The notes under the pieces: model-generated | What the model saw: the letters and a program-made list of their open reading frames with translations, nothing else | The model's database searches: none | What the model was told of the DNA's origin: nothing | DNA from: a bacterium | GTDB taxonomy: Bacteria > UBP14 > UBA6098 > B30-G16 | Assembly (NCBI GenBank): GCA_021161555.1 | Contig: JAGHAI010000163.1 | Location: 1-38,300 of the forward strand | Length of the DNA stretch: 38,300 nt | Direction: 5' to 3' | Translations under genes and position numbers: made by a program | In this document: piece by piece, positions 9,801-20,200 of the stretch | Layout of the letters: the number at the start of each line of letters is the position of its first letter | Position numbering within the stretch: position 1 is the first letter of the stretch

Positions 9801-12800
9801 GTTGAATTAAATCCCAATCGTAGCTGTCCACATCGTAAACGGCAAGCCTAAAACCAATCCAGCTGCCGAGCCCGGGAAGGTTTATGTCTTCCAGCTCATC
9901 GCCGATTGGAATTGCGAGTTCGTAGGACACAAATCCCGCTTCATCGGAAGCAGCTCCCATCAAACCTTCATAGGTCCCGCGAACATCGCGGGTAATTCCA
10001 TCGGGATAAATTCCCCAGATGCCCTGATAGGTCGTTTCAATCCCACCTTCCACTGCCTTAACACGATATTCACCTTCATCGCTTGGGCTGCCGCTGGGCC
10101 ATCTATTGTTATTATTATCGTCGATGCTGACCATAAGCATATCGTTGGCCGTAAGCGCATCGTCGGCAATGTTTTCAACACCAATGTATAGATATCCATT
10201 GGTATGCTTGAAGTGCACCTTTATCGAATCATTGCCCATAACATAGGTCATAGCATCAGCCCATTCGCCGGCATTGATAACGCCATCAATTATCGGCGCA
10301 GCGGAGAAGGAGAAATTGGAATACCAGCTCGTAAGTTCACCCTCGATGCTGAACGCATTGTCTATGTTGGATTGAGCGCTCGTGCCGACTTCATAAACCG
10401 CGACAACATAATAGTAATAAATTTGATATGCATCTACATCGAGGTCGATGAAGTTGGGGACATAGGTTTCTCCAATCATAGTCCAATCGCCAATTTCAGG
10501 GTCGGGGTTTGTCGCACGCCAGACTTCGTATCCGACAAATGTCGTCGGCATCGTGTGGAAAACATCGAAAGCGGCGGGCGCAGTCCAAACAAGAGGTATC
10601 ATCCCCACATATCCGCCTTCCGCATCGAGGTCCACTGGCGCAAAAACGGCGTGAGATATCGGATATACCCACAATGTATATTCCAGCTCCGCCTCATCGA
10701 AGCCATCGGAGACGGATATAACGACATCGTAGGTCTCGAGAGTATCGATTTCAGGCACCTCCCATACAATCGTTCCATCGTCCAAAATGCGCATTCCATC
10801 AGGACCTTCGATGACCTCATATCCGAGGACATCGTCGTCGAGGTCAGTTGCGGGAATTGTTGCCATATATTCGCCCCCGCCGACGGCAAAAGTATCTATG
10901 AATTCTCCAATTTCGGGAACGGAATTCAATATCTGAACGGTGTCGAAGTCGGAAACATATTCCCCCTCTACAAAGCCATCGGAAAGACGAACTTCCACAA
11001 CCCAGGTATCGAAATGAGAAGTGAGGTCAGAACTTATAGTGGCATCGTTCCCGACGAATTCATAATTGCGCCACCACAGATATTGCACCAGGACATCGTC
11101 GCCGTCGGGGTCGTTATAGTCGAGGGCAACGGAAAGGTCATCGTCAGTATATGGATTTTCTGGAACGATGCCAAAATCGGTTATAACTGGCAGCGCATTG
11201 CCAATCGTAATCGTGGCGGATGTGAGAACGGTTTCATCTTCGCCATCCGAAATTGTAACCTGAACAAAGACATCATTTCCTCTGTCAAAATATTCGCCAT
11301 CAATGTGGTCCGTAGTGGGGTCAAGTCCCAGCGGTGAACCATTTACAAACCACTCATAAGTGTAAGTAAGTTCATCTTCATCAGGGTCTCCGGGATTGAT
11401 TATTGCGGCAGTGAGCGTTGACAGTTCCGTAGGTCCGCCCAGAGGAGCAACGAGAATATCCACATAATCAGCATAGGGCGGAGAATTGACAATGGTCACA
11501 GTCGCTGTATTTACAGGAGCTCCATCGCTGTAAGCATCGTGAGGGGTAATTTCGCAGTAAACTTCGTCGCCTTTGTCAAAATAGTCTCCGTCAAGCGTCG
11601 CTGCCGTGGCACCGTCAACCACTTCGTCATTGACATACCACTGATATGTAAATGTCACATCGTCGCCGTCATCGTCGTGCCAGGAAATTACAGAAGCAGT
11701 GAGAACATCGAGCTCCGTTGCAGTTGGTTCAGGCGAAATCGCAACTTCATCCACCACAGGCGGAGTGTTCGTCATATCGGGACCATCGATGTATTCTTCC
11801 ATTCCTATGGCGACATCTCCGCGGTCATCCATCGCAGAAAACCTGAATTGATGCTCACCCCACACAAGAGTGGTGGCATAATAATATGTGGCACCATCAA
11901 TATAGTTAGTGTCGGTGGGATTGACAGGCAACATATTGTAGTTAACCCCGTCAATATCCACAAGAACATACCCTGGTTGATAATTTCTCGCATTCGTATA
12001 TATCACATAATATGTGAAATCAGTCGTCAGCGGATGACCACTCGTGGGTTCGACATATCCATCGGAAAGAACAGGACCACCAATAGTAAATTCAAGTTCC
12101 GCAAATTCGCCGTCCACTTCACCGTCATTCGGGGTAACTCGCAGCGTCCAGATATCGCCAGTGGTCGTCAGGTCGTTTGTCAAAACCTCCGCAGTGCTTA
12201 TGAGTTCCCCGTCTCTATACCACTCATAAGAATAGGTAATGTCGTCTCCATCCACATCGAAGGACGGCGCCGTGATAACTACTCCAATATCTTCAAAGTC
12301 AAACGGATTTTCAGGGAAAATGGCGATTTCCGGCGCTTCTGGCGCCGTATTCTGGATGAAAATGTGGTCGCTTTCCACAGCATCGCCGTAATCCCAGCCA
12401 TCATAAGGCGTAACTTCGCACCAGACCTCGTCGCCTTTGTCAAAGTAATCACCGTTAAGCGTATTTGTGGTCACGCCAACCGAAGAACCGTTGACGAACC
12501 AATTGTATTCGTATGTAATTACATCGCCTTCGCCGTCAGTTGCAGTTCCAGGCGTGCAGGTGATTATCGAAGTTTCTACGGCAGGGTCAGGAGATGCCGA
12601 AAGAGAAGCACTCAGAAGAACAGGCGGATGGTTGAGAACGGAAAATTCAAAAGTATCGCTCCACGCGGGGAGTCCCAGCGCATCTTCGCAGTAGAAATAG
12701 AATATATGGTATCCGCGCGTAATTGTGGCGCCCGTCAGCTGAGCGAAGAAGTCTGCACCATCGATGTAAAAATTATCGCCAGGGTCAACGGCAGAAGCAT

Positions 12801-13311
12801 TGGCGGCTAAAACATCGTCTATGTAAAGTTCAAACACGGATGGCGCACGGTTCCACGGGTCGCTTTCATAGCTGACCTGAAAGTAAAAGTTATCTTCAAC
12901 ATATCCGCTGGTTGGGTCAACATAAGCATCGTATAAAATGGGACGCAGCCCTGCAATTTCCGTCAGAGTGAGAAGCCCGACATCGGTGGAGAAAGAATCG
13001 GAAACTATTCCGTAAATTGTGCCGTCCTCATACCAACAGCTATCCACAGCACTTACTGTTATGCCCGTGCCTGCAGGATAGGTGGACATATCGACAACAT
13101 AATGCCATCTTCCTTCCGTCTCATCGTATAAATCGGTGCTTTCGGGGGTGATATAATAATCGTCTCCGCCAACGGTAATGGTGATGTAAAGGCATTCCTG
13201 GTCGGGGATACCGCCTTCCTGAAGCTGAACAGTTCCGGTAAGAATGTGTGGCTGTCCCCAGACCACAGCAAACAGCATTACCATAAACGCCAAAACCACA
13301 TACCTGCGCAT
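6865..13311 (-). CDS. Giant secreted multidomain protein with FlgD/T9SS-like C-terminal domain (2148 aa)
   Basis: Signal peptide MRRYVVLAFMVMLFAVVWGQ. Tandem PKD/Ig-like repeats, FN3, CBM9-like, ASH/BACON-like with an inserted domain, cohesin-like, GWN module and C-terminal NVPNPFNASTKIEFALP...VSVYD-like...SGLYFCRMTARNFSAVRRMVIVK. Confidence 0.85.
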   Translation of the reverse strand: MRRYVVLAFMVMLFAVVWGQPHILTGTVQLQEGGIPDQECLYITITVGGDDYYITPESTDLYDETEGRWHYVVDMSTYPAGTGITVSAVDSCWYEDGTIYGIVSDSFSTDVGLLTLTEIAGLRPILYDAYVDPTSGYVEDNFYFQVSYESDPWNRAPSVFELYIDDVLAANASAVDPGDNFYIDGADFFAQLTGATITRGYHIFYFYCEDALGLPAWSDTFEFSVLNHPPVLLSASLSASPDPAVETSIITCTPGTATDGEGDVITYEYNWFVNGSSVGVTTNTLNGDYFDKGDEVWCEVTPYDGWDYGDAVESDHIFIQNTAPEAPEIAIFPENPFDFEDIGVVITAPSFDVDGDDITYSYEWYRDGELISTAEVLTNDLTTTGDIWTLRVTPNDGEVDGEFAELEFTIGGPVLSDGYVEPTSGHPLTTDFTYYVIYTNARNYQPGYVLVDIDGVNYNMLPVNPTDTNYIDGATYYYATTLVWGEHQFRFSAMDDRGDVAIGMEEYIDGPDMTNTPPVVDEVAISPEPTATELDVLTASVISWHDDDGDDVTFTYQWYVNDEVVDGATAATLDGDYFDKGDEVYCEITPHDAYSDGAPVNTATVTIVNSPPYADYVDILVAPLGGPTELSTLTAAIINPGDPDEDELTYTYEWFVNGSPLGLDPTTDHIDGEYFDRGNDVFVQVTISDGEDETVLTSATITIGNALPVITDFGIVPENPYTDDDLSVALDYNDPDGDDVLVQYLWWRNYEFVGNDATISSDLTSHFDTWVVEVRLSDGFVEGEYVSDFDTVQILNSVPEIGEFIDTFAVGGGEYMATIPATDLDDDVLGYEVIEGPDGMRILDDGTIVWEVPEIDTLETYDVVISVSDGFDEAELEYTLWVYPISHAVFAPVDLDAEGGYVGMIPLVWTAPAAFDVFHTMPTTFVGYEVWRATNPDPEIGDWTMIGETYVPNFIDLDVDAYQIYYYYVVAVYEVGTSAQSNIDNAFSIEGELTSWYSNFSFSAAPIIDGVINAGEWADAMTYVMGNDSIKVHFKHTNGYLYIGVENIADDALTANDMLMVSIDDNNNNRWPSGSPSDEGEYRVKAVEGGIETTYQGIWGIYPDGITRDVRGTYEGLMGAASDEAGFVSYELAIPIGDELEDINLPGLGSWIGFRLAVYDVDSYDWDLIQPTGSDPEDPESFGQLYLEIGANPGALCLDPTELEMTLREGEIRSMILQLCNCGEGYLSYDITESCSPDPFAGGLMRTTSADIVAYVDDESLVPQALAILGYAYDSYTDAVDFLSAVAGGGYKLVIVSADDVSAPEIWSAVRAAYDNGIAILIQTPDLDEADDSTIAALGLARGEDLGDRGCALTWDIPTHPFFHTPMEVPSSVERIEGDFDDYGDNLNPGEYSVLASFDLYPYPINAAIVHDAEDGIIVNSFRMSNLNDTDEDGIVDGVELLVNEIWNLKPCADVAWLSENPTAGVLAVDACQEVSVVFDATDLTAGDYYAYLSIRTNDPTNPLVYVPCHMIVNEPEERILSLSFPEEAVEGCKGSEIIVPITVASLEEMNITQLQMTVSVDPSIAQPTDVDVLMGELGDLSAGPGSLTFTVQSEDPILGDGVIAMVHFDINDDVVVGTMTTLGISGVSYNYDAYVTDVYTYPGQLRITSCEDTWRLNLEFQVFGERVDEIEIGVDPDGTNAFDEGLDEENDSLLGAWFDVWSDISLWDAEHPALSVDIRDADADEIHWYIETGDSAGKMEWTFDDGVDLTDLGSIYLYCGDDVVDMKTVSIYYYDAEQDIEIVYRLSGAQPFTYHFDAGYTMISLPLQLDSYLVDDIFPDNFGCWYYDTDMQTWAPASVISPGVGYVVLFLTAKDITLWGTPVSNLELNLVSGWNLIGTVYDNVDFTVPDVDPEGALFGSPEYAWYYDGSTSEYVLRDELIPGQGYFVAALEPCVLYLPGESGSGKKTFSEEPLWTGKILVGGEELEIGVGAEKMVPVPPTMMRQKPAGAYISKGDWKLFGEINPDAKWTLVIEEDAVVKFDIPDNVHLTIDGNPAADEMTLSAGTYKLASRAIPAHFALKQNVPNPFNASTKIEFALPKESDVNISVYDVSGHLVKTLVDGRLSAGYYDFVWNGADDSGRTIGSGLYFCRMTARNFSAVRRMVIVK
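7498..7940 (-). repeat. Duplicated 'GWNMIS' C-terminal module, copy in the 2148-aa protein
   Basis: DAGYTMISLPLQ...CWYYDTDMQTWAPASVISPGVGYVVLFL...LNLVSGWNLIGTVYDN...GALFGSPEYAWYYDGSTSEYVLRDELIPGQGYFVAALEPCVLYL. Confidence 0.65.
8362..8758 (-). other. Cohesin-like domain in the 2148-aa protein
   Basis: LSLSFPEEAVEGCKGSEIIVPITVASLEEMNITQLQMTVSVDPSIAQPTDVDV...GVIAMVHFDINDDVVVGTMTTLGISGVSYN; aligns by eye with the 2600..2998 domain. Confidence 0.5.
10920..12640 (-). repeat. Tandem PKD/Ig-like repeat array in the 2148-aa protein
   Basis: Recurring 'D.DGD.(I/V)T(Y/F).Y.W(F/Y)(V/R)(N)G....L.....F..GD.V...VTP.DG' followed by 'N(S/T)(P/A)P', at least five copies. Confidence 0.75.
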
Positions 13312-13478
13312 AACCGCCTCCTTGTTAAATTATTTTCTTTTCGCATTCAAAAACTCGTCTAAAAAGTAAGCGCAAAGACAATCTAAAATCGCACCTCCCG
13401 ATTGAATGACGCAATTTCCAAATCAAGCAAAAAATTCCTCCAATTCACAGTAAGCCAAAGTCAGCCAACCTTTTCCAA

Positions 13479-14138
13479 TTACGGCTGATAGAACACACGC
13501 CTGGTTATAACAGAAGAATCGATTTTCACCTTCACAAAGTAAATTCCAGCTGGCAGATTTTCAGGCTTCCATTTCAAAACAAGACTGCCCGAAGAAAATT
13601 CATCGCAGACCTTTTCAACCATCTGCCCGAGGACATTGAACACCTTCACAGAAACCTTTCCTTCACCCGTAATGTTAATTTCGCATTCGCCGTTGAAAGG
13701 CGCTGGTGTTATCTGAACATCAAAAGATTTTACCTTTCGCGAATCGACACAACCCGCAGAATGAGAGAGAAACACAATGCCCATATCCTGCGATGGACCC
13801 GATAAATCCACAAGCGCAGTATCATATCCGACATAGCTACTACAGGTATTTTCGAAAATCACAACGAAAACATCTCCATCCTGCTCGTTCAAACTGCTAA
13901 TTTCCGCTATCCAGTTTCCACTGCCTTCCACATAGTTCACTGTAGGATAGTCCGCAGGATAAAACAGAGTATCTGGCTTTCCGACAATGAAAACCTTGAA
14001 AGCAAGACAGCTTGCAACAGGATATGTCCCGCCTTCGTTGTAAACAGTGCCATACATCGTATGAGGAGTGCCCTGTGCAAATAAAAGGGCATAAAAAACC
14101 AGAAGGAAAAGGAACATATTTGCAAAAAATCTGTTCAT
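13479..14138 (-). CDS. Small secreted protein: N-terminal 'PHTxxGT' domain plus T9SS-type-A-like sorting domain (219 aa)
   Basis: Signal peptide MNRFFANMFLFLLVFYALLFAQG; QGTPHTMYGTV... domain; C-terminus FDVQITPAPFNGECEINI...VKVFNVLGQMVEKV...LPAGIYFVKVKIDSSVITRRVFYQP. Confidence 0.8.
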   Translation of the reverse strand: MNRFFANMFLFLLVFYALLFAQGTPHTMYGTVYNEGGTYPVASCLAFKVFIVGKPDTLFYPADYPTVNYVEGSGNWIAEISSLNEQDGDVFVVIFENTCSSYVGYDTALVDLSGPSQDMGIVFLSHSAGCVDSRKVKSFDVQITPAPFNGECEINITGEGKVSVKVFNVLGQMVEKVCDEFSSGSLVLKWKPENLPAGIYFVKVKIDSSVITRRVFYQP

Positions 14139-14168
14139 AACATCTCCCGATTGGTGTATTATTTCGCC

Positions 14169-14202
14169 GGGGGGAGAATTTTTCCAACAGGATTCTCCCC
14201 CC
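14169..14202 (-). other. Strong intergenic hairpin without U-tract
   Basis: GGGGGGAGAAT (14169-14179) pairs perfectly with ATTCTCCCCCC (14192-14202); 11-bp stem between the 2683-aa and 219-aa genes. Confidence 0.6.
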
Positions 14203-14220
14203 GTAATTTCTGGCGACAGA

Positions 14221-17200
14221 TTATTTCACGAGAACCATCTTCGAGTTTGCGGAGAATGTTCCCGCCTTGATGCGGCAGAAATACAAACCACCAGGAAGTT
14301 CGTGTCCGTTATCGCTCTTTCCATCCCAGCGGATTGAATACTTTCCAGCGTCGAGCTTTTCGGAAACGAGCGTTGCAACCTTCTTCCCGTTTCCGTCGAA
14401 GATGGAGAGTTCCACATCGCACTTTTCTGCGATATCGAACTTTATTTCGGTTGTCGGATTGAACGGGTTAGGCGATGCGCCGTAGAGCACGAACTTCTGC
14501 GGCTTCACCACATCCGCAAGATGGAACTTCCCGAGATGCTGAGCAAGTCCGTCGTCGAGGGTGACCTTCGTGCGAACGATGTTGTCATCGGTGTAGAGCT
14601 CGAGAACATATTCATCGCCCACATTCCACTCGATATCGCCAACCTGCACCCAGAACTTGCCATCGGAAACGGCGCAGCCTGGGTCTTCATCTGTCAGAAG
14701 AACTTCGCCGTCCTTCGAGATGAGTTTGAAGTGCACCGATTCCCAATCGCCGTCGATATCGCCCACAACCATCTTCGGCATCGGAAGAAGGTCATCCACA
14801 CCTTCGCCAGGACGCATAGTATTGTGGAGAACGCCGCTCTTCGTCGTAGGCCAGCTGCCAGGATTGTCCGCCCAGGCAAGATATGTCTGTCCAGGATAGA
14901 CGGAGAAATTGCCGTAGTATGTATGACTGGATTCGAAGTAAACGAGCATCTGCCATCCGCCGCCGGGAATACGACAGGCGACAGTGGGACAGCCCAGAAC
15001 TCCATCGATGTTTTCCTTAAGCGATATAGCATCGGTAAATCCGAGTGCATCGAGCGGGAGGAAGAACTGGTTCCATCCGTGGACAAACGCCCACACAGGT
15101 GCAGGAAGCAGGTCACCGGCCACAGAGAGCGTGGCATTGCCTGTGCCATACACCAGAAGCGCATCCGCTCCCTCATCGATGCTAAATATGTCAATGCCAG
15201 CGGTATAAATCGCAACCCAGCTGCCACTGCCATATCTCCACATATCGGTAATTCCTGCACCAGCAAGATACGCATCGAGTTCAGAAGGTTCAAGCGGTTC
15301 GGAACCAACTTCAACATCGAAAGGCACAGCCATCTGCGCATAACCGGTGGCGAACTGATAGCTCGTGCGACCAACTCGCTCGGAAATATCACTATTGTTG
15401 CCGTCGTGGTCATAGGCGACTACATAATAATATGTAGGCTGCGTAATCGGGTCAACAGGGAGCGGGTCGTCATACCAGGGGACATCGGTCACATCGAGGA
15501 ATGTGTATGTTCCGATGTCATAGGGGTCGCCCACGCTCTTATACACATAGTACAGAATGTTATTTGCAGGGTCAAGTTCCGGCGCAGAGAATATCGTATC
15601 ATCTCCGCAGATGAATGTATCAACACCATAAGCGACTTCATCCCACCACAGGTGAGCATAACTGCCGACCTGCTGAATTTGAAGGTCGAGAACAGCCGCC
15701 GGCGGAATGTCATCAACTGGCGTAGCAGGACCTGCAATAATTCTGTCGGAAAATATAGTATCGACATTCACGCCCTTAGTCTCGTAGCTGATAATGATGC
15801 TGTATTCATACGAATTAAATGTTCCAAGATTGTCGATGAGATAGAACAATGTATCGCCAATCTCAAACTGGAAGAACGGGAATATCTGCACCCAGTTTGT
15901 ATCAGCAGGGTTGGGGCTCAAATCCATATCGCGCCAGAAGGTATATCCGAGGACATAGAGCGTTGTGGTATCGATGTCCCCACCTTCATACAGGAGGTCG
16001 TTCTTGCTTCTGGTGTAAACAAACCAGAGCGAATCTCCCTGGTCGCATTCGTGGTCATACACATCGAAGTAAATATCCGCATCAGGCTGCGAGAGGACAT
16101 CGAACGGGTCAGAAGTTCCGGGTGAATAGCCCGAAGTGGGCGCATCGGCGTGAAGCAGCAGCCCGAGCATAGGACAGTTCGCCGTCACCATAATAGTATC
16201 GCATCCGTAGGTCAGATAATACGGATAAGCTGGCAGGTCGATGCACAGTGGGTCGCTGTATGTGGAACTGAACTCAATTCCATAGGAGAATGTCTCATTC
16301 GTGTCGCCAGGCGAATGAAGTGCCGTCACGACCACAGGGAAAGGTTCACCCACATACGCCGGAACATCAAGCGGCTCAATTGTGAGATATCCCGTTATTG
16401 CAATAATCGTGAAGTTATAGTAATAAACCGTGACATTGCCAAAGCTGTCCCATGCCCTCAACTGAACATTATATGTTCCGTTCTGGAGGACAATCCTCGG
16501 CAGATAGAACTGCCACAATGTTCCAGGACCTGGATTCATATGCACCCAGCTGAATGTGGTGCTCCAGGAAGTGCCATCCCACCAGTGAGGCATTCCATCG
16601 AATAAGAACTGAATGGCAATTTTCACACTATCGATATCATTGGAACTGCCACAACAACAAGGATTGGTGTCTTCAACAGAAACCCACAGAGTATCCCACC
16701 ATTCATCCAGATGTTCTATCATCTGACCATCATACGGGCGAGTGGCTTCAATATGCTCGGGTCCTGTGTTATCGTATGCAAATGACCAGGTATTGTATAT
16801 CGTCTGGTTCGATGTATTGAATCCGGTTCCCGCCTCATAATTCTGAAGGTCATCCACAGCACGAGCAAATACAGTATAGCAGCCATTTTCCTCGGGCCAC
16901 CAGTAATAATCCCACCATAATGTGTCCACGATGTGAAGGCTGAAACCAGGGAAGAACTCGCCCATCGTGTCAGGAATTGCTACCCCGCCAGTCCACCAGT
17001 CGCTATATACTATATGCGGCTGGAACCACTGCGGCGTCGTCAGAGTGAAATCTCCAACGATGTCATCCCACCATAAAGTATCAGGAATTGTATCACCACA
17101 GGAATCGTATTCCATTTTTGCAATGGCAAGACGAACATCGTCGATAGCTGTAATCGTGTCTATTACATAACCAGCAATGTCATCTCCCATATAATTGGAC

Positions 17201-20200
17201 CACAGAGTATCATTGAAGAATGTGAATACCGGCGGCGTATCTGTCAACGAAGAGTCTGTTATATAACTATGCGGCGCCTGACAGTCGAGGACAAAGTATG
17301 TCGTATCGGTTGGTCCGTCGAAATTGAGAACACTGTCATCCGCAAATGTCCACAGGCGGAAGATATAAGAAGGTGCAGGTGGTGTATAGCCGGAGAACTC
17401 CCACATCTCTCCGCCAATATATGTCATTTCATTCCATATCCAGCTGGGGGAAATAACCCAGGTGTCGGTTCCTGCATTCCACCACCTATCGCGAACAGTG
17501 TCTTCAATTCCAATATACACCTTTCTAATACCGGCAACATTATACACACCATTCAGAGTATCCCACGCGTGAACCCGAATTACGCCATCCCACTGAGAAC
17601 AATTGTAAAATGTATCATTCGGCGGTGCAATAATAACAGCTCTCGGGTCGGCGGAATCGTATATGAAGCGAAGCGTATCGTAATCGCTTCCGTTTCCAGC
17701 TACATCTGAACAGCGAGCAACAACCATATATTCACCGTCGAACATCAGGCTATCCACAATGGGCAGGTCAATTGCAAATGTATCGCCGGCGATGTAGTCG
17801 GTGATAAGCCATATAGGAGCAGTCTGCCAGTCTCCGCCGTTCCAATAATTCTCGTGCGGGTCAATTATCTGGCACTCAACGGAATTTTTAACCACACCGG
17901 AGAAATTATCGGTAGCCAGCACAAACGAACTATCGGGGAATATGCCTGCATTGAACCTGTTCCCTTCAACAGGATAATATACATCGACTACAGGAAGAAT
18001 TACATCAATGCCCAAACCAAATGGCAGGAACTTTGAAATAGTATCAAACTCAGCAGAAATAAATATAGAATCGCCATAAGCATTCGTGTCGGAGAATAGC
18101 CAGGCAACAGGATATGTCTGCGAAGGCCAATCTTTATCGTGGAAATAAAGCGTATCCACGATATATCCCACATATCCTTCGTAAACTGACGATACACCAT
18201 CCCAGTATATCATATACATATTTAGCGAATCCTGGCAGGGATACAGAGTATCGGGACGAAGCACAGGGACATCAAGCCCAACAAGTCCAGCGCCAATATC
18301 AGACCATAGCGGGTCGAAAATTGCAAGCGGCATAGGATAAACATCGAGACTATCAGCAGTGGCTCTGCCTCTACCAGGACAGGAAGAACAAAGATTCATA
18401 TAGGCAACATTTATGATAACAGTATCCCAGCTGTTTATCCAATATCTGCCGGTATATGTGTCCTGATATCCCGATATCGTCGCATCGGTTATGTCGAGTT
18501 CTGGCGGTTCGAGAACGCTCGCATAATCCAGCGTGTCATCGAAATTGACCTGGTCCCATAAGAGTAATAAATTCACCATATCGAAGTCCCAGTTGTCCCA
18601 ATCGACCCATTCGATACCAGATATGAACATATCTTCCATACTTCTGCCGTTGCATGCACCCACATCGAGGGTATCGCCGAGATATTCAAAAGGAACATCG
18701 ACACACCAGAATGTAGTATCGTTGTAATTTATGGCAGTAGCGAAATCCGCCTGGGTGAGTATTTTAAATGTATCCGATGTAGCCTGACACTTAATCAGGG
18801 CGCCATTTCTCACGACAACCTTCATCGAATCGACATCGTCCTCTCCCCAATAGCAAACCCGCACCCACAGGGTAAAGTCCTGTCCTTGAGTTACGAGATT
18901 GGTGTCTTCCTCGGCGGTCGGGTCATCCGGCACAATTTTCACCGGCGCATCAGTAAGTGTGTCAATCCAGGTATCGCGGATAATCACCATAACAGGAGTT
19001 TCCACTTCAACAACGGCATCGTTATCAGTTATCTGCTGACCGATAACCTGCCCCGCAGGACCAGGGTCTGCGGAAACAAGATTAGCACAAAGCGAATCGC
19101 GGAAGTCAAACCAGGATTCAATAACTTCAAAGTAAACCCACACATGCCCGCCAGCTGGTAAAGTGGCTATGGTATATTCATCATAGCCAAAATTCCAGAA
19201 CCCACTACCCAGATACCTTATCTCTGTATTGGGCGAAGAAGACTTAAACCCAATAACAACATTCGTTATATCGAATGTGTTGGGGTTATATATATGAACA
19301 GAACACAAATGTGCTTGCTCCCAATCTGCCTGCCAGACTTCACCAGGAACGAGCTGCTTTGGAAGGTCGGAGAGAACATCGTAAATGTTTATATAAGCCA
19401 CAGTCCCTCGGGGAAGAATTATATCATCGCTGACATTTCCAGCGGAATCAATTGCCCAGAACACCATATAACAATTTCCGGTGGGTTCGTCTATGGCATC
19501 TTCAGAAATCCACTGATCGAGAGTATCCCATTCAAAACCAAGTTCCGTATATGCTCCAACCCAGGCGCTACCATCCCACCATTGAGTATATGAGGAATTA
19601 GTTATATATCCAATTACAGTATCTATTTTTGAGAAATTATCCGTCGCCATAACTTTGATATGATTATCCGCAGGCCAGGGGTCGCCAGAACCCACAGGAG
19701 CAACCATAGAAATAACCGGGTTTGTAATATCAATAGCAAGCGAATGTGGAATTAAAGCGTCAAGCGGACTTGTGGACGCTTCTGCTGCATCGCCGTCATT
19801 GAAGTCGTGGAAATGACTCGTGAATTCCACATCGGCGGTATCCTCCTCAGAGGTATGCTCGTCCCAAAGCCAGAAATCAAACACAGCGGTATCTCCAGGA
19901 GCAATTGCATCTATAGTTGATCCAAAGGACGGGTCAGTAATATCAAGTGGAACATCGGCTCCGCCAATACCAGTAATTTCGCTTGACCAGAACTGGAGGA
20001 AAGATTCATTCTCCCACAAGGAATCAGCAACGGCATAATCACCTGTATCAGAATAAACATAGATATAGTAATCCATACCTCCCCAGGAATTATTCAGCCA
20101 GGGCACCAAATCTGCGGTCGTTCCCCATGCCCAATAATCCCAGCCTATCACACTGAGAGAAGGCGGCATCACAATGCCAATTGAATCGTCGTCATCCATA

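Noticed and set aside
14521-16125. Long plus-strand ORF (534 aa), and similar ones at 4512..5585, 10204..11337, 11539..12810 and 21457..22248
   Set aside because: They lie antisense to giant secreted-protein genes whose frames have signal peptides and recognisable domains. Their translations are Arg/Ile/His-rich with no domain signal; codon bias on the coding strand removes stops from the opposite strand.
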